NCBI GenBank assembly: GCA_903899985.1
Contig: CAIULL010000187.1
Location: 1 to 53,409, forward strand
Length of the DNA stretch: 53,409 nt
From: an uncultured Schlesneria sp.
GTDB lineage: Bacteria > Planctomycetota > Planctomycetia > Planctomycetales > Planctomycetaceae
Reading direction: 5' to 3'
The translations under genes and the position numbers were made by a program. Positions 9,821 to 18,878 of the stretch are shown piece after piece; position 1 is the first letter of the stretch, and each line of letters opens with the position of its first letter. The notes beneath the pieces are model-generated. The model worked only from the letters and a program-made list of their open reading frames with translations, was not told where the DNA came from and did not search any database.

Positions 9821-11143
9821 TTAAAGGTCTATTTTTACTTCGGCACCCTTTTTGACGCCGCCATTTGTCCAATCACAACTCCAACCAGGAAACACTGATT
9901 GAGGATACGGGTCAGGTGCGATCGTGTCCGCTGACTGAAAAACCATCTCGAATTGCCGGTTTTTGCCGACGCGTCCGATATAAAATCTTTTGTAGGCGTG
10001 TTGCGTTTTGGGATCAATCCTCAATTCCCCACCTGGACCTTCGAATTTGACACCGCTGGCCAAGGCCTCTCGAACTTTATCGACGTTGAAGCTACCAGCC
10101 TTTTCCACGGCGGCCTTCCACAGATAGACCGAAGAATACGCTGCCTCGATTGATTCGTCGGTGATGCGGTCGTAGCCATGTTCTTGCTGAAACCGATCAA
10201 TGAACTTTTTGTTAGCATCGGTATTCAAGCATTGAAAATAACTACGTGCCGAAAAATGCCCCTTTGCATTATTCGACCGCATTCTGCGAAGTTCGTCTTC
10301 TCCCACGTTGATCGCGACAACGGGAACCTGTTCTGCCGTGACGTCTGCGGCGGCCCACTCGTTATAAAGGCTGAGATTGCTATCACCAGTAACTGTACTA
10401 AGAACCGCGTCAGGTGACGTCTTCCTGATGTCTTGAGCGATTCCCGTGTCTTTCTGACTCAGTGGGACGTATGTCTCACCCACGACCAAAACGGATTTGT
10501 CCTGCAGATATTTCTTGACAATTATGTTTTCTATTCTTTGATGGACATCATCAGAACCAATCAGAAAAATCCGTCGGCGAGACCCTCCCGCTTCACTGAG
10601 CAGCCAGTCAATTGCGGGAAGAATCTGCTGGTTGGGCGTCGAGCCGGTATAGATAATATTTCGAGACGATTCGTTACCTTCGTACGAGGCCGGGTAAAAT
10701 AGAAGGCCGTTCGATTCTTCAAATACCGGCAGAACGGCTTTGCGGGCGGCGGATGTCAAACAACCGAAGACGACGGCAACTTTGCTTTCGCTCAGTAGTT
10801 TTTTCGCTCTTTTAGGAAACACGGTTGTTGCTCGAGACGCGCCGTCTTCGACCACAGGATCAATTTGTGCTCCAAGGATCCCCCCGGCGGCATTGATCTC
10901 TTCGATCGCCATCAATTCGATATCGCGCAACGGATTTTCGCTCATCGCCATCTGGCCCGTTTGTGAATGCAGAATGCCGACTCTGACGGGCGTTGCGTTC
11001 GAAATCGGTATCAGTTCGCTGCAACCTGCGAAGACAAGCGGAGCGAGCGCACGCATCGACGCCAGAGCAAACGAACCGCTCCCTTGCTTCAAACAGTCGC
11101 GACGTGTCAATCCGCTCGCAGCATCGATTTTATTTTTCTTCAT
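9821..11143 (-). CDS. UrtA-like ABC-type substrate-binding lipoprotein (urea/amide/branched-chain amino acid family)
   Basis: This 440-residue protein starts at the ATG at 11143. The N-terminus has LTRRDCLKQG and a hydrophobic stretch ending APLVFAGC, so it combines a Tat-like twin arginine with a lipobox; a lipidated, exported protein is likely. The body is a type-I periplasmic binding protein (Leu/Ile/Val-binding fold). VGILHSQTGQMAMSE, MAIEEINAAGGILG, VEDGAS, FYPASYEG and NIIYTGSTPNQQI are the signature segments of the UrtA/FmdD branch. Urea permease and ATPase genes (urtBCDE) are absent from the neighbourhood, so transport is doubtful and a sensory or scaffold role with the adjacent membrane proteins is possible. 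It lies 19 nt after the AIM24 gene and 18 nt before the LapA gene. Confidence 0.88.
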   Translation of the reverse strand: MKKNKIDAASGLTRRDCLKQGSGSFALASMRALAPLVFAGCSELIPISNATPVRVGILHSQTGQMAMSENPLRDIELMAIEEINAAGGILGAQIDPVVEDGASRATTVFPKRAKKLLSESKVAVVFGCLTSAARKAVLPVFEESNGLLFYPASYEGNESSRNIIYTGSTPNQQILPAIDWLLSEAGGSRRRIFLIGSDDVHQRIENIIVKKYLQDKSVLVVGETYVPLSQKDTGIAQDIRKTSPDAVLSTVTGDSNLSLYNEWAAADVTAEQVPVVAINVGEDELRRMRSNNAKGHFSARSYFQCLNTDANKKFIDRFQQEHGYDRITDESIEAAYSSVYLWKAAVEKAGSFNVDKVREALASGVKFEGPGGELRIDPKTQHAYKRFYIGRVGKNRQFEMVFQSADTIAPDPYPQSVFPGWSCDWTNGGVKKGAEVKIDL

Positions 11144-11162
11144 GAGTGGAATTCTCGTTGTC

Positions 11163-11852
11163 CTAAAACGTTGCCTGAGAAGGGTAGTCCGATCCACCCT
11201 GTTTTTGCGCCATCATCCAGTAACGCCAGTAGGGAGCGGGATTGAGCAGTACTTTTCCAGGCCCTTCGAAAACTCGAACAAAACTCTCGCCAGACGTGAA
11301 TCGTCCAAAATAATTTTTTGTCGGTCTTTTAATGTTGAACTTCACATCTGGAGTTCGGGCAATGACATACATCCCTTCCGCGACAAGCCTTTGTCCTCGT
11401 CCCAGGACGTGTTCTTCGACGGGCCCGCGCGTTGTCACAACGACTTTTCCATGACCGGCAACTTTGGTCTGCAGGTAGACCAGGCCTTCGCCCGCCCAGA
11501 TCGACGTCATGAGATTCTCTCGGTGAAAGCTAAGATTGACCCGCCCTTCGGATGCCCAGTAAGCACCCCTTTCCAGAATCCAGCTTTCCCCTTTAAGCTC
11601 AATCACGTGAAATCCGCCCAGCGACGATTCCAGAGTAATGATTCCCGTTCCCGTATAAGTTGGACGATAGACCGATTCGTCGGCAAGCAAAGACGTAATC
11701 AGTCCCGTAATCGACGGAATCAGTTCGGAATGGATTGCAATGTCGCCTTTCATGTAACTGAGCGCACCCGCTTCGACGCGTACGGTTTCGTTGTTCATGT
11801 GAACATCGACGTACTGCATCCCTTCCATATACTCGACTTTAAATTCCGCCAT
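11163..11852 (-). CDS. AIM24 / TIGR00266-family protein
   Basis: This 229-residue protein starts at the ATG at 11852, with GAGGGA 8 nt upstream; a longer frame to 11978 runs into the preceding gene and is rejected. The sequence is mostly beta strand and rich in Gly and Val, with VRVEAGALSYMKGDI near the N-terminus and central GEGLVYLQTKVAGHGKVVV and later SGESFVRVFEGPGKVLL segments. These are the typical duplicated beta-barrel features of the AIM24 family (named after the yeast mitochondrial biogenesis protein). No signal peptide is visible. In bacteria the family has no settled function. It sits 16 nt after the DUF4239 gene in a likely operon. Confidence 0.85.
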   Translation of the reverse strand: MAEFKVEYMEGMQYVDVHMNNETVRVEAGALSYMKGDIAIHSELIPSITGLITSLLADESVYRPTYTGTGIITLESSLGGFHVIELKGESWILERGAYWASEGRVNLSFHRENLMTSIWAGEGLVYLQTKVAGHGKVVVTTRGPVEEHVLGRGQRLVAEGMYVIARTPDVKFNIKRPTKNYFGRFTSGESFVRVFEGPGKVLLNPAPYWRYWMMAQKQGGSDYPSQATF

Positions 11853-11868
11853 ACTGCATTTCCCTCGG

Positions 11869-12690
11869 TTAGTCTTCCAACTCCAAGTTCGACTCTTCCA
11901 ACATACTCTTGTAAACGAGTTCAAAGGCTTCTGACGAAACACTGACTTCGCCACGCAGAGGATTGTCCATGGCAGCAATCAAAAAGATCATGGCACCGAG
12001 GAAAAAAACGAGCATCCCACCCAATAACAAATGCGTGAGGAATCTCATTTCAAACATCCAGACAATCGCGATATTGATTAAGGCTCCGATCAGCACGACA
12101 TACCACATGACGGCGGGAATGCCGGTTGTCACGGAATGCAGTCGCATTCTTCTCGCTTCAAAAAAAACGTTAAATTGGCGAAGTGTCTCGGCTTGAAGAA
12201 TCTCCTGACCTCTCGTTTGTGGTTCGAATGCCAATAACCGTTCGTGAAACGCGGTGACCCGAACCCGTCCTCCATCCGGGATAATACCCTTCTTTTGCAG
12301 GGGCCAGGCATACTTGATTACGTAAAGCGTATAATCGCGAAGCAACCAGCAGAGATCCTGGTCAACCGGATGCGGATACGCGTTGGCGTCCTGATAAAGC
12401 GCTCGTAACGCGACTGCTTCTCTCGAAACGTTCTTATCAACTTCCCCGAAATTCTGATATGCGGCCACCGCGATCAAACCGAGAAGCAAGCCGTAAAACA
12501 CGCAAAAACAGGACAGGACATATCCCACAACGTCATTGGTCCCGGTGCGACTTCGCACGAAAAGTCGCAGGAACGGTCGGATAAAAAGGCAACCGACCCA
12601 GTAGAAAAGTACAAAACCACCCGATATCGCCAGGGCAAGTTTCCAACTCGGGATATCATAAATCCGGTAGATCTGATTGTAATCGAACAC
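11869..12690 (-). CDS. DUF4239 (bestrophin-like) membrane protein
   Basis: The start is a GTG at 12690 with GAGGAG about 6 nt upstream, giving 273 residues. Two hydrophobic helices near the N-terminus (about 17-37 and 55-77) and two near residues 195-245 flank a soluble central part. Features I associate with the DUF4239 family are YGLLLGLIAVAAYQNF with EVDKNVSREAVALRALY directly after it, and the late AMDNPLRGEVSVSSEAFE block. The family is predicted to resemble bestrophin channels, but no transport role is proven. It is followed 16 nt later by AIM24 and preceded 63 nt by a zinc-ribbon membrane protein. Confidence 0.85.
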   Translation of the reverse strand: MFDYNQIYRIYDIPSWKLALAISGGFVLFYWVGCLFIRPFLRLFVRSRTGTNDVVGYVLSCFCVFYGLLLGLIAVAAYQNFGEVDKNVSREAVALRALYQDANAYPHPVDQDLCWLLRDYTLYVIKYAWPLQKKGIIPDGGRVRVTAFHERLLAFEPQTRGQEILQAETLRQFNVFFEARRMRLHSVTTGIPAVMWYVVLIGALINIAIVWMFEMRFLTHLLLGGMLVFFLGAMIFLIAAMDNPLRGEVSVSSEAFELVYKSMLEESNLELED

Positions 12691-12753
12691 GTCGCACTCC
12701 TCGATGAAATCCCGGCTGTTATCCTGCGTGATGCAACTTCAACGTTCAGCAGT

Positions 12754-13284
12754 TCACCGACTTGCTTTCACAGATTTCGAACAACGGACGCAAACGTGAT
12801 GTACGGAATGCCTGTGCTCAACGATTTTTTTATTTGTGTCAAACACATTCAGACCTGCACGATGAAGCGCCAATCCGACACCTGCAAACGCGGCTAAAGC
12901 GAGAATCAGTGCGATCCAGAAATGCGTGTAAAACAGGGCGACTATGAACAGGAACACGGCACACGTTGCCACAGAGGGCCACCAGCCACCCACGCGATCA
13001 AAATAGATCGTTGGTTCTTCTTCTTTGAGGGATTCTTTATCACATGTGCTGCACATCAGTTTGCCGTGGTAGTCACATTCCTGATTCACACACTGGAATT
13101 GCGGGTCGGTTGGCAAGACTCGTGCACGACACCGATAGCAGAAATAATTGCGGCATCGCGGACAGTGATAGGCGCCGGGGTCGACTTCAGACCCGCATGC
13201 GGGACATTTTTTTGTATCACCCAGCCGATGAACTTCGTTCAACGTAACCGGTTTCTCTTCAGCGGATGTTTCTGCAGTTGTCAT
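12754..13284 (-). CDS. Zinc-ribbon membrane protein of unknown function
   Basis: This 176-residue protein starts at the ATG at 13284; a reading to 13431 has no better start and unlike composition. Residues about 25-90 carry repeated Cys pairs (CPAC, CPRC, CYRC, a QCVNQEC pair and MCSTC), enough for two or three zinc knuckles of the double-zinc-ribbon type. Two adjacent helices follow at about 105-145, then a basic tail ending CVRCSKSVKASR with a further Cys pair. It is the first gene of the five-gene minus-strand set and may recruit or sense a partner at the membrane. The exact function is unknown. Confidence 0.75.
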   Translation of the reverse strand: MTTAETSAEEKPVTLNEVHRLGDTKKCPACGSEVDPGAYHCPRCRNYFCYRCRARVLPTDPQFQCVNQECDYHGKLMCSTCDKESLKEEEPTIYFDRVGGWWPSVATCAVFLFIVALFYTHFWIALILALAAFAGVGLALHRAGLNVFDTNKKIVEHRHSVHHVCVRCSKSVKASR

Positions 13285-13468
13285 CTTCAGCTCGTCATTA
13301 CGAATTTTACTTTTCGTGCGAGCCGCATCTTCACGGGACTCGCCATCAGGCGCTAAAAGTAAAAATACGCTAACAAGCCGCTGTTGCCGTCTCCAGCGTT
13401 CGGGGGAATTTTCTCCAATTCTTATTATCAAAACCGGCGAAAAGGTTGAGTCATGTCACGTAAACAGA

Positions 13469-15904
13469 CTATTTCACGGGATAATAAATTTTTGTCGTGC
13501 CGATGGTGCCGTTAAACTTGAAGGGGGCCTGGTCGAAGTAATCCAATGAGACCGGCGACCCCAGATCGCTGCCAAGATCGAGACAGTCGTTGGTGCCGAA
13601 GTGCGTTGCCGCTGTGACCGGCACTTGACCTTCCGCCACGATTTTTCCATTGACCTTCATTTTGATGTCCATGGGCCCGCCCATTTTCGCCGTCAACTTT
13701 GAAATCACTTCCAATTGCACCTTGCCCACGGGAAGTTTTTCCTTTGCACGGATCTTGATTCGGTCGATTTCAAAAATATTGTATTCGTAGCAAAGGAAGC
13801 CTTCTTTGACATAACAGGTGAGACCTCCTGCAAAACCGGCGAGTGCATAAAGCACCCCATTTGCATTTGGAGGCACGTCCAGTTCCATACTGACTGTGCT
13901 GTCGAACTTGCCCAGCTTGGGTGCAGCTGCTTCCGACATCCTGTTCATTGGCCCGGTGAAGGTCCATTCGCGGTAAGGTGTCGACGGGGCATCCTCAGGG
14001 TGATAAAGGGCCGTCGACCACAATCCCCCACCGATTGGCAGATTCTTGTTTTTCGTTGATTCCAGCAGGAAGAGGTCCTTCATCTGGGCCAGTTTTTCCG
14101 GCATTTTCTCAGCCAGATCGTCGGCCTGAGACCAGTCTTCGTCCAGATGATAAAGTTCCCATTTGTCTTTTTCGGGAGACCATTCACGGATCCCCTTTGG
14201 TACGCCTGCAATCCACGGTTCGCGCGGACCAAAGGCACAGGCATACCAGCCATCGTGATAGATCCCTCGACTGGCCATGATATCGAAGAACTGAGTCGTC
14301 CTCCGACCTTTCGCGTTCGGCTCGGCAAACGTATAGACCATGCTCTGACCGTCAATCGAATCCTGAGGGACTCCGTTTACGACCCGCGGTGCGCTGATCC
14401 CTGTGACCTGGTAAATCGTCGGTACGATATCGATCACATGGTGAAACTGCGGTCGAGGTTTGGCATCCGCCTTAATCCTTTTCGGCCACGCCACTGCCAG
14501 CGGCTGTCGCGTTCCGCCGAAATGTGCCCCTACAAGTTTCATCGACCGGTAAGGGGTGCTTCCGGCCCAGGCCCAGCCGGCGTGGTACATGTTGTCGGTC
14601 TTAGGCGAGCCAATTGCATCAAGTCCGCCAAGTTCATTTAACGCGTTAATGTGCTGCGAGATCTTCGTGGGGATGCCATTTTGTGCCAGTTGTTCGCTGA
14701 TCGTGCCGTTCTGACCCTCGGCCGATGAACCATTGTCGCCCCAGATATAGAAAATCAGTGTGTTATCCAGTTTCCCCTGTCGTTCGATTTCTGCGATCAC
14801 GCGCCCGGCATTGTAGTCGGCATGCTCGGCGAACCCGGCGAAGACTTCCATCAAGCGACGCTGAAACGGTTTTTCCTCGTCCGGAATGGAATCCCACGAA
14901 GCCATCGAGGCGGGACGTGCCGTCAGCTGTGTGTTCTGAGGAATCCAGCCGAGCTCCTTCTGGCGGGCAAACGTTCGCTCACGGTACTTGTCCCAACCAT
15001 CGTCGAACTTGCCTTTGTACTTATCGGCCCATTCTTTCATGATCTGATGCGGTCCGTGGGCCGCTCCTGGCGCCCAATACATCAGGAAGGGCTTATCGGG
15101 CGCATAGGCCTGCTGCTCGCGAAGCCACTTGATGGCATCCTCGGCAATATCTTCGGTCAGATGATATCCTTTGCGTTCGATTTCGTGCGGATTCACCAGA
15201 GTCGTGTTACGGAACATGGCTGGTTCGTACTGCGAGGCTTCGCCCGCCAGGAAGCCGTAGAAATATTCAAATCCATATCCGGCAGGCCAATAGTCAAAGG
15301 GTCCTTTGGATGTGATATGTTCCTCAGGGGTGTTGTGCCACTTTCCCCAGGCACCGGTGTTATAGCCATAGTCCTTCAGCACTTCGGCGACAGTCGCCGA
15401 CGACTTGGGGATCGTACCGCTGAATCCGTCGAAATCATTCGCCAGAGCGGTAATCTGTCCGTTACCGACGCGAGTGTGATTTCGCCCCGTTAACAACGCC
15501 GCACGGGTGGGTGAACACATCGCAGTCGAATGGAATCGATTGAACGAGACTCCTGATTTGGCAACACGAGATAGGGTCGGCGTATTAATCTCGCCTCCAT
15601 AAGTCGAAGGGGTTGCCGGCCCGAGATCGTCCATGAGAATGATGAGAATATTCGGTGCGGCATCGGCGAGCCGCTTTGGTTCAACTCGCTTTTTGTAGAT
15701 CGAATCTTTGATTGTCAGCCCGGCGACAGAACCTGATGGCGCTGGAGGGAATGGCAGCACCGAGCCGTCAACCTGCACGACCGTGGTTTCGGTCGGCTTC
15801 TTTTCCTCGGCAACTGTTTCGGAATGATTGCCTGACGCAGCCAACCAGCCGAAAAACGCCCCCAAGGCCAACGTGACGATCAATGCGGTCTTTGTGGATT
15901 TCAT
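13469..15904 (-). CDS. Secreted arylsulfatase (AtsA-type, formylglycine sulfatase)
   Basis: This 811-residue protein starts at the ATG at 15904; the upstream frame to 15976 lacks a leader. The N-terminal signal peptide is MKSTKTALIVTLALGAFFGW then LAASGN. The sulfatase domain covers about 80-560. The metal-binding pair Asp92-Asp93 (LMDDLGPATPS) is visible, as are the formylglycine site Cys130 in CSPTRAALLTGRN, the GKWHNTP block and the WGDNGSSAEG metal block. The C-terminal 150 residues are a beta-rich domain ending in FDQAPFKFNGTIGT. Cys130 requires oxidation by a formylglycine-generating enzyme, and none is encoded here. It is a close paralog of the next gene, 150 nt away, and the two probably form one transcription unit cleaving sulfate esters from polysaccharides. 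Confidence 0.93.
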   Translation of the reverse strand: MKSTKTALIVTLALGAFFGWLAASGNHSETVAEEKKPTETTVVQVDGSVLPFPPAPSGSVAGLTIKDSIYKKRVEPKRLADAAPNILIILMDDLGPATPSTYGGEINTPTLSRVAKSGVSFNRFHSTAMCSPTRAALLTGRNHTRVGNGQITALANDFDGFSGTIPKSSATVAEVLKDYGYNTGAWGKWHNTPEEHITSKGPFDYWPAGYGFEYFYGFLAGEASQYEPAMFRNTTLVNPHEIERKGYHLTEDIAEDAIKWLREQQAYAPDKPFLMYWAPGAAHGPHQIMKEWADKYKGKFDDGWDKYRERTFARQKELGWIPQNTQLTARPASMASWDSIPDEEKPFQRRLMEVFAGFAEHADYNAGRVIAEIERQGKLDNTLIFYIWGDNGSSAEGQNGTISEQLAQNGIPTKISQHINALNELGGLDAIGSPKTDNMYHAGWAWAGSTPYRSMKLVGAHFGGTRQPLAVAWPKRIKADAKPRPQFHHVIDIVPTIYQVTGISAPRVVNGVPQDSIDGQSMVYTFAEPNAKGRRTTQFFDIMASRGIYHDGWYACAFGPREPWIAGVPKGIREWSPEKDKWELYHLDEDWSQADDLAEKMPEKLAQMKDLFLLESTKNKNLPIGGGLWSTALYHPEDAPSTPYREWTFTGPMNRMSEAAAPKLGKFDSTVSMELDVPPNANGVLYALAGFAGGLTCYVKEGFLCYEYNIFEIDRIKIRAKEKLPVGKVQLEVISKLTAKMGGPMDIKMKVNGKIVAEGQVPVTAATHFGTNDCLDLGSDLGSPVSLDYFDQAPFKFNGTIGTTKIYYPVK

Positions 15905-16054
15905 ATCGTTGTGTCCCGTTGGATTGATTGGTCGATTGCAAGTGCAATCTTCGAGGAATTGTCGTATCGAAGGCACGGGGAGAGTATCAATTAGCGGTTC
16001 GGCCGCAGCCTCACCATCCTGTTAAATTGCCTGAGTCTCGCGCGACTCGTAAGG

Positions 16055-18463
16055 TTACTGCAATTCCACGACGACTTTTTCAATCTTTCCGTCGAACTTA
16101 AACGGGGCGCGGTCGAAATAGTCCAATGACACCGGAGAACCAAGGTCGACACCAACATCCAGCGTTTCGCTGGCTGTGAATGCCGCTGGCACCGTCCGTT
16201 TGACGGTCGTTCGAGCGACTTCCTTGTCATCCAGTTTCAATACGACTTCTGCCGGGGCACCCGGTTTGGCGATCGTTGTTCCAACCTCGATCTGATGTTT
16301 GCCTGCTCCAACCGTTCCTTCCGTTTTCACAACGGTGCGTTCGATGATCAGCATGTTGTATTCATAAACAAGATGTCCCTTGTCCATGTAAAGCGTCAGT
16401 CCGCCACTCGCTCCGCCAAGAGCGTACAGCACACCAGAGGCCTCATCTTTCAAGTCAACATCAACGGTGACTCGGTTACTCCGTTTTCCGAGTCCCGGAG
16501 CGGTAAATTCTGGCATGCGCGTGGTTGTCGCATCGAAACGCCATGACTTGTACGGACTCTTGACCACGTCCTCAGGATGGAACCGTGTCCACAGTCCGCC
16601 CCCAATGGGAAGAACCTTATTGTCTTTCGCCTCGGCCATGAACAATTCCTTCATCCTGGCCAGGCGTTCGGGCTCCTTCTTCGCCAGATCGTTCGCCTGA
16701 GTGAAATCGGTTCTCAGGTCGTACAACTCCCAGACATCGTTATTCCCATCCCAATCCTTCAATCGAGCCATAGACGCGGGCGTATCCCAGGGGAGGAATG
16801 GGCCGAATGTGCAGGCAAACCAGCCGTCGTGATAAACGCCGCGACTGGCGTTGTTCTCGAAGTACTGCGTCTTTTTTCGGCCCGCCGCTTGAGGATTCGC
16901 AAAGGTGTAAGCCATGCTGATGCCATCAATCGGATCTTGCTTGAATCCGTTCACTTCGCTTGGTTGTTCAATCCCAATCACTTCATACAACGTGGGGACA
17001 ATATCATTAACGTGATGGAACTGTGATCTTGGCGTTTTGTCGGGCTTGATCCCTTTCGGCCATGACACGACCAGGGGATTGCGAGTTCCACCAAAATGTG
17101 CGGCAACGAGCTTTGTGGAACGGAACGGAGTACTTCCGGCCCAGGCCCAACCGGCGTGGTACATGTTGTCGACCTTCGGGCCGCCGAGTACGGACAATCC
17201 GCCAAGTTTGTCGAGTGCGCCGGTCTGCTGCTCGATCGTATTGGGAATATTATTCTGAGCCAGCAGTTCGCTGATACTCCCCCTTTGTCCTTCTGCGCTT
17301 GAACCGTTGTCTCCCCAGATGTAGAGGATGATTGTGTTGTCGCGCAAACCGAGTTTTTCCAGGCCCAGTTCTAACTTTCCGACTTGCGCATCGGTATGCT
17401 CGACGAATCCCGCATAGACTTCCATCAAACGCCGTTGAAACGGTTTTTCCGCTTCAGGAATGCTGTCCCATGCCGCCATGGTCGCGTCGCGCGGGGTCAG
17501 CTTTGCGTCCGCAGGAATCCAGCCCAGTTCTTTCTGACGGGCAAATACTCGTTCGCGATATTTATCCCAGCCTTCGTCAAACTTCCCTTTGTATTTGTCT
17601 GCCCATTCGGGAAAGATGTGATGCGGCCCGTGAACCGCGCCGGGTGCCCAATACATGAAAAAAGGTTTGTCGGGCGTAAAGGCTTGATGGCGATTCAGCC
17701 AGGCGAGCGCCTGATCCGTCATGTCTTCCGTCAGGTGATAACGTTCATCGTGAGGCGGCTCAATCGCGGTCTGGTTTTCATAAAGACGCGGTTCCCACTG
17801 CGAGGTTTCTCCCGCCATAAACCCGTAGAAGTAATCAAAACCATGTCCGTTCGGCCAGCGATCGAAAGGTCCCATCGCCGTTGTCTGATTGGCTGGCGTG
17901 TTATGCCACTTTCCGAACGCGGCAGACTTGTAACCGTAATGGTGTAGCGTCTCTGCAATCGTTGCCGAAGTCTTTGGAATGATCCCCGTGTAGCCATCAA
18001 AGTCGGATGCTCGTTCCGCAATCGTTCCGTTGCCAACGCGATGGTGATTGCGACCTGTTAACAAGGAGGCTCGGGTTGGCGAACAGATTGAAGTTGTATG
18101 AAATGCGTTGAAGCAAATGCCGGAATCGCGAATTTTCGTCAATGTCGGCGTGTGAACGTCACCTCCAAAGGTGTCAGGGATTCCAAATCCGACGTCGTCA
18201 ATGAGGACGATCAAAACGTTCGGAGCATCCGGCTTTAACCGTTCAGGTTCCTTCCGCCATTTCATCGTGGATTCGTGCAACGTGGGGCCGGCAACGCTGG
18301 TCGACGGAGTCCGTGGAAAAGGTAACACTGAGTCAGCTGACCTGGGTTTAGCAGAATTGTCCTGGGCGAGGGCGGCCACTCTTGAATTTCCACAGGCGGT
18401 CAGCCAGCCGAAAAAGCCGGCCGTTGCGACGACCAGGGGCACCAGAATCGATTGCGACTTCAT
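16055..18463 (-). CDS. Secreted arylsulfatase (AtsA-type), paralog of the neighbouring sulfatase
   Basis: This 802-residue protein starts at the ATG at 18463. The leader contains GFFGWLTACGN, which fits a lipobox (Cys24), so this copy may be a lipoprotein while its paralog has Ser at that place. The catalytic residues are Asp89-Asp90 (LIDDVGFGIPDT) and Cys127 in CSPTRASLLTGRN; GKWHNTP and WGDNGSSAEG follow as in the paralog. The last part repeats the same beta-sandwich ending FDRAPFKFDGKIEK. The two proteins align along their full length, indicating tandem gene duplication. No SD is evident. The substrate is unknown, but a sulfated polysaccharide is the usual guess in planctomycetes. Confidence 0.93.
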   Translation of the reverse strand: MKSQSILVPLVVATAGFFGWLTACGNSRVAALAQDNSAKPRSADSVLPFPRTPSTSVAGPTLHESTMKWRKEPERLKPDAPNVLIVLIDDVGFGIPDTFGGDVHTPTLTKIRDSGICFNAFHTTSICSPTRASLLTGRNHHRVGNGTIAERASDFDGYTGIIPKTSATIAETLHHYGYKSAAFGKWHNTPANQTTAMGPFDRWPNGHGFDYFYGFMAGETSQWEPRLYENQTAIEPPHDERYHLTEDMTDQALAWLNRHQAFTPDKPFFMYWAPGAVHGPHHIFPEWADKYKGKFDEGWDKYRERVFARQKELGWIPADAKLTPRDATMAAWDSIPEAEKPFQRRLMEVYAGFVEHTDAQVGKLELGLEKLGLRDNTIILYIWGDNGSSAEGQRGSISELLAQNNIPNTIEQQTGALDKLGGLSVLGGPKVDNMYHAGWAWAGSTPFRSTKLVAAHFGGTRNPLVVSWPKGIKPDKTPRSQFHHVNDIVPTLYEVIGIEQPSEVNGFKQDPIDGISMAYTFANPQAAGRKKTQYFENNASRGVYHDGWFACTFGPFLPWDTPASMARLKDWDGNNDVWELYDLRTDFTQANDLAKKEPERLARMKELFMAEAKDNKVLPIGGGLWTRFHPEDVVKSPYKSWRFDATTTRMPEFTAPGLGKRSNRVTVDVDLKDEASGVLYALGGASGGLTLYMDKGHLVYEYNMLIIERTVVKTEGTVGAGKHQIEVGTTIAKPGAPAEVVLKLDDKEVARTTVKRTVPAAFTASETLDVGVDLGSPVSLDYFDRAPFKFDGKIEKVVVELQ

Positions 18464-18878
18464 TTTTGCATTTCAGTTTTAAAGGTCGAAAAGTCGTGAT
18501 TGGCGGAACGCAGTCCACTGGCCAGGTCGTGCACTTTGTTAAGGTGATAAGTTGGGGAATATCGAGATTGAAGAAAATTCAGTCGTTCGTTTGATAAACC
18601 GCCCACAATAGCATGCGTGCTCGTATCTTCCGGCCCAAGGGGCCTGGATCTCAAATAGCCAGGGCCTCCGGCCCTGGTTACTCAACAACGATACTATCTA
18701 AGGCCTGAAGGGCCGTTCTTCTTGAAATGTTTACCAATAACCGTCGTAAAACGAACTGCCAGCCTTTCAGGCCTGAAAATGCCTTATGAAAAATGATCCA
18801 GGGCCGTTGGCCCTGGCGATTTGAATGGATGACGTCTTGGGCCGGAAGAAGATCAGAACCCCCTTTATCACAACCCAA
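18464..18878. other. Intergenic region carrying a REP-like element
   Basis: The stretch separates the sulfatase start from the end of the decapeptide-repeat gene. It holds the palindrome cluster at 18659-18816 described separately. I see no gene in it; the short frames at 18460-18654 and 18678-18878 follow the repeats and lack starts with SD. Confidence 0.6.
18659..18816. repeat. REP-like composite palindromic element
   Basis: CCAGGGCC-TCC-GGCCCTGG (18659-18677) and CCAGGGCC-GTT-GGCCCTGG (18798-18816) are perfect 8-bp hairpins at both ends. Between them, AGGCCTGAAGGG (18701-18712) faces its near-inverse CCTTTCAGGCCT (18763-18774). The nested arrangement of hairpins is like extragenic palindromic (REP/BIME) elements mobilised by IS200-like transposases. 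No transposase is present here. Confidence 0.65.

Noticed and set aside
10740-11945. 401-codon plus-strand open frame
   Set aside because: It lies opposite the UrtA-like and AIM24 genes, which have family motifs, SD sequences and matching gaps. The frame itself reads as an antisense shadow without motifs.
14822-15493. 223-codon plus-strand frame within the sulfatase gene
   Set aside because: The sulfatase motifs on the minus strand are clear and the plus frame has none.
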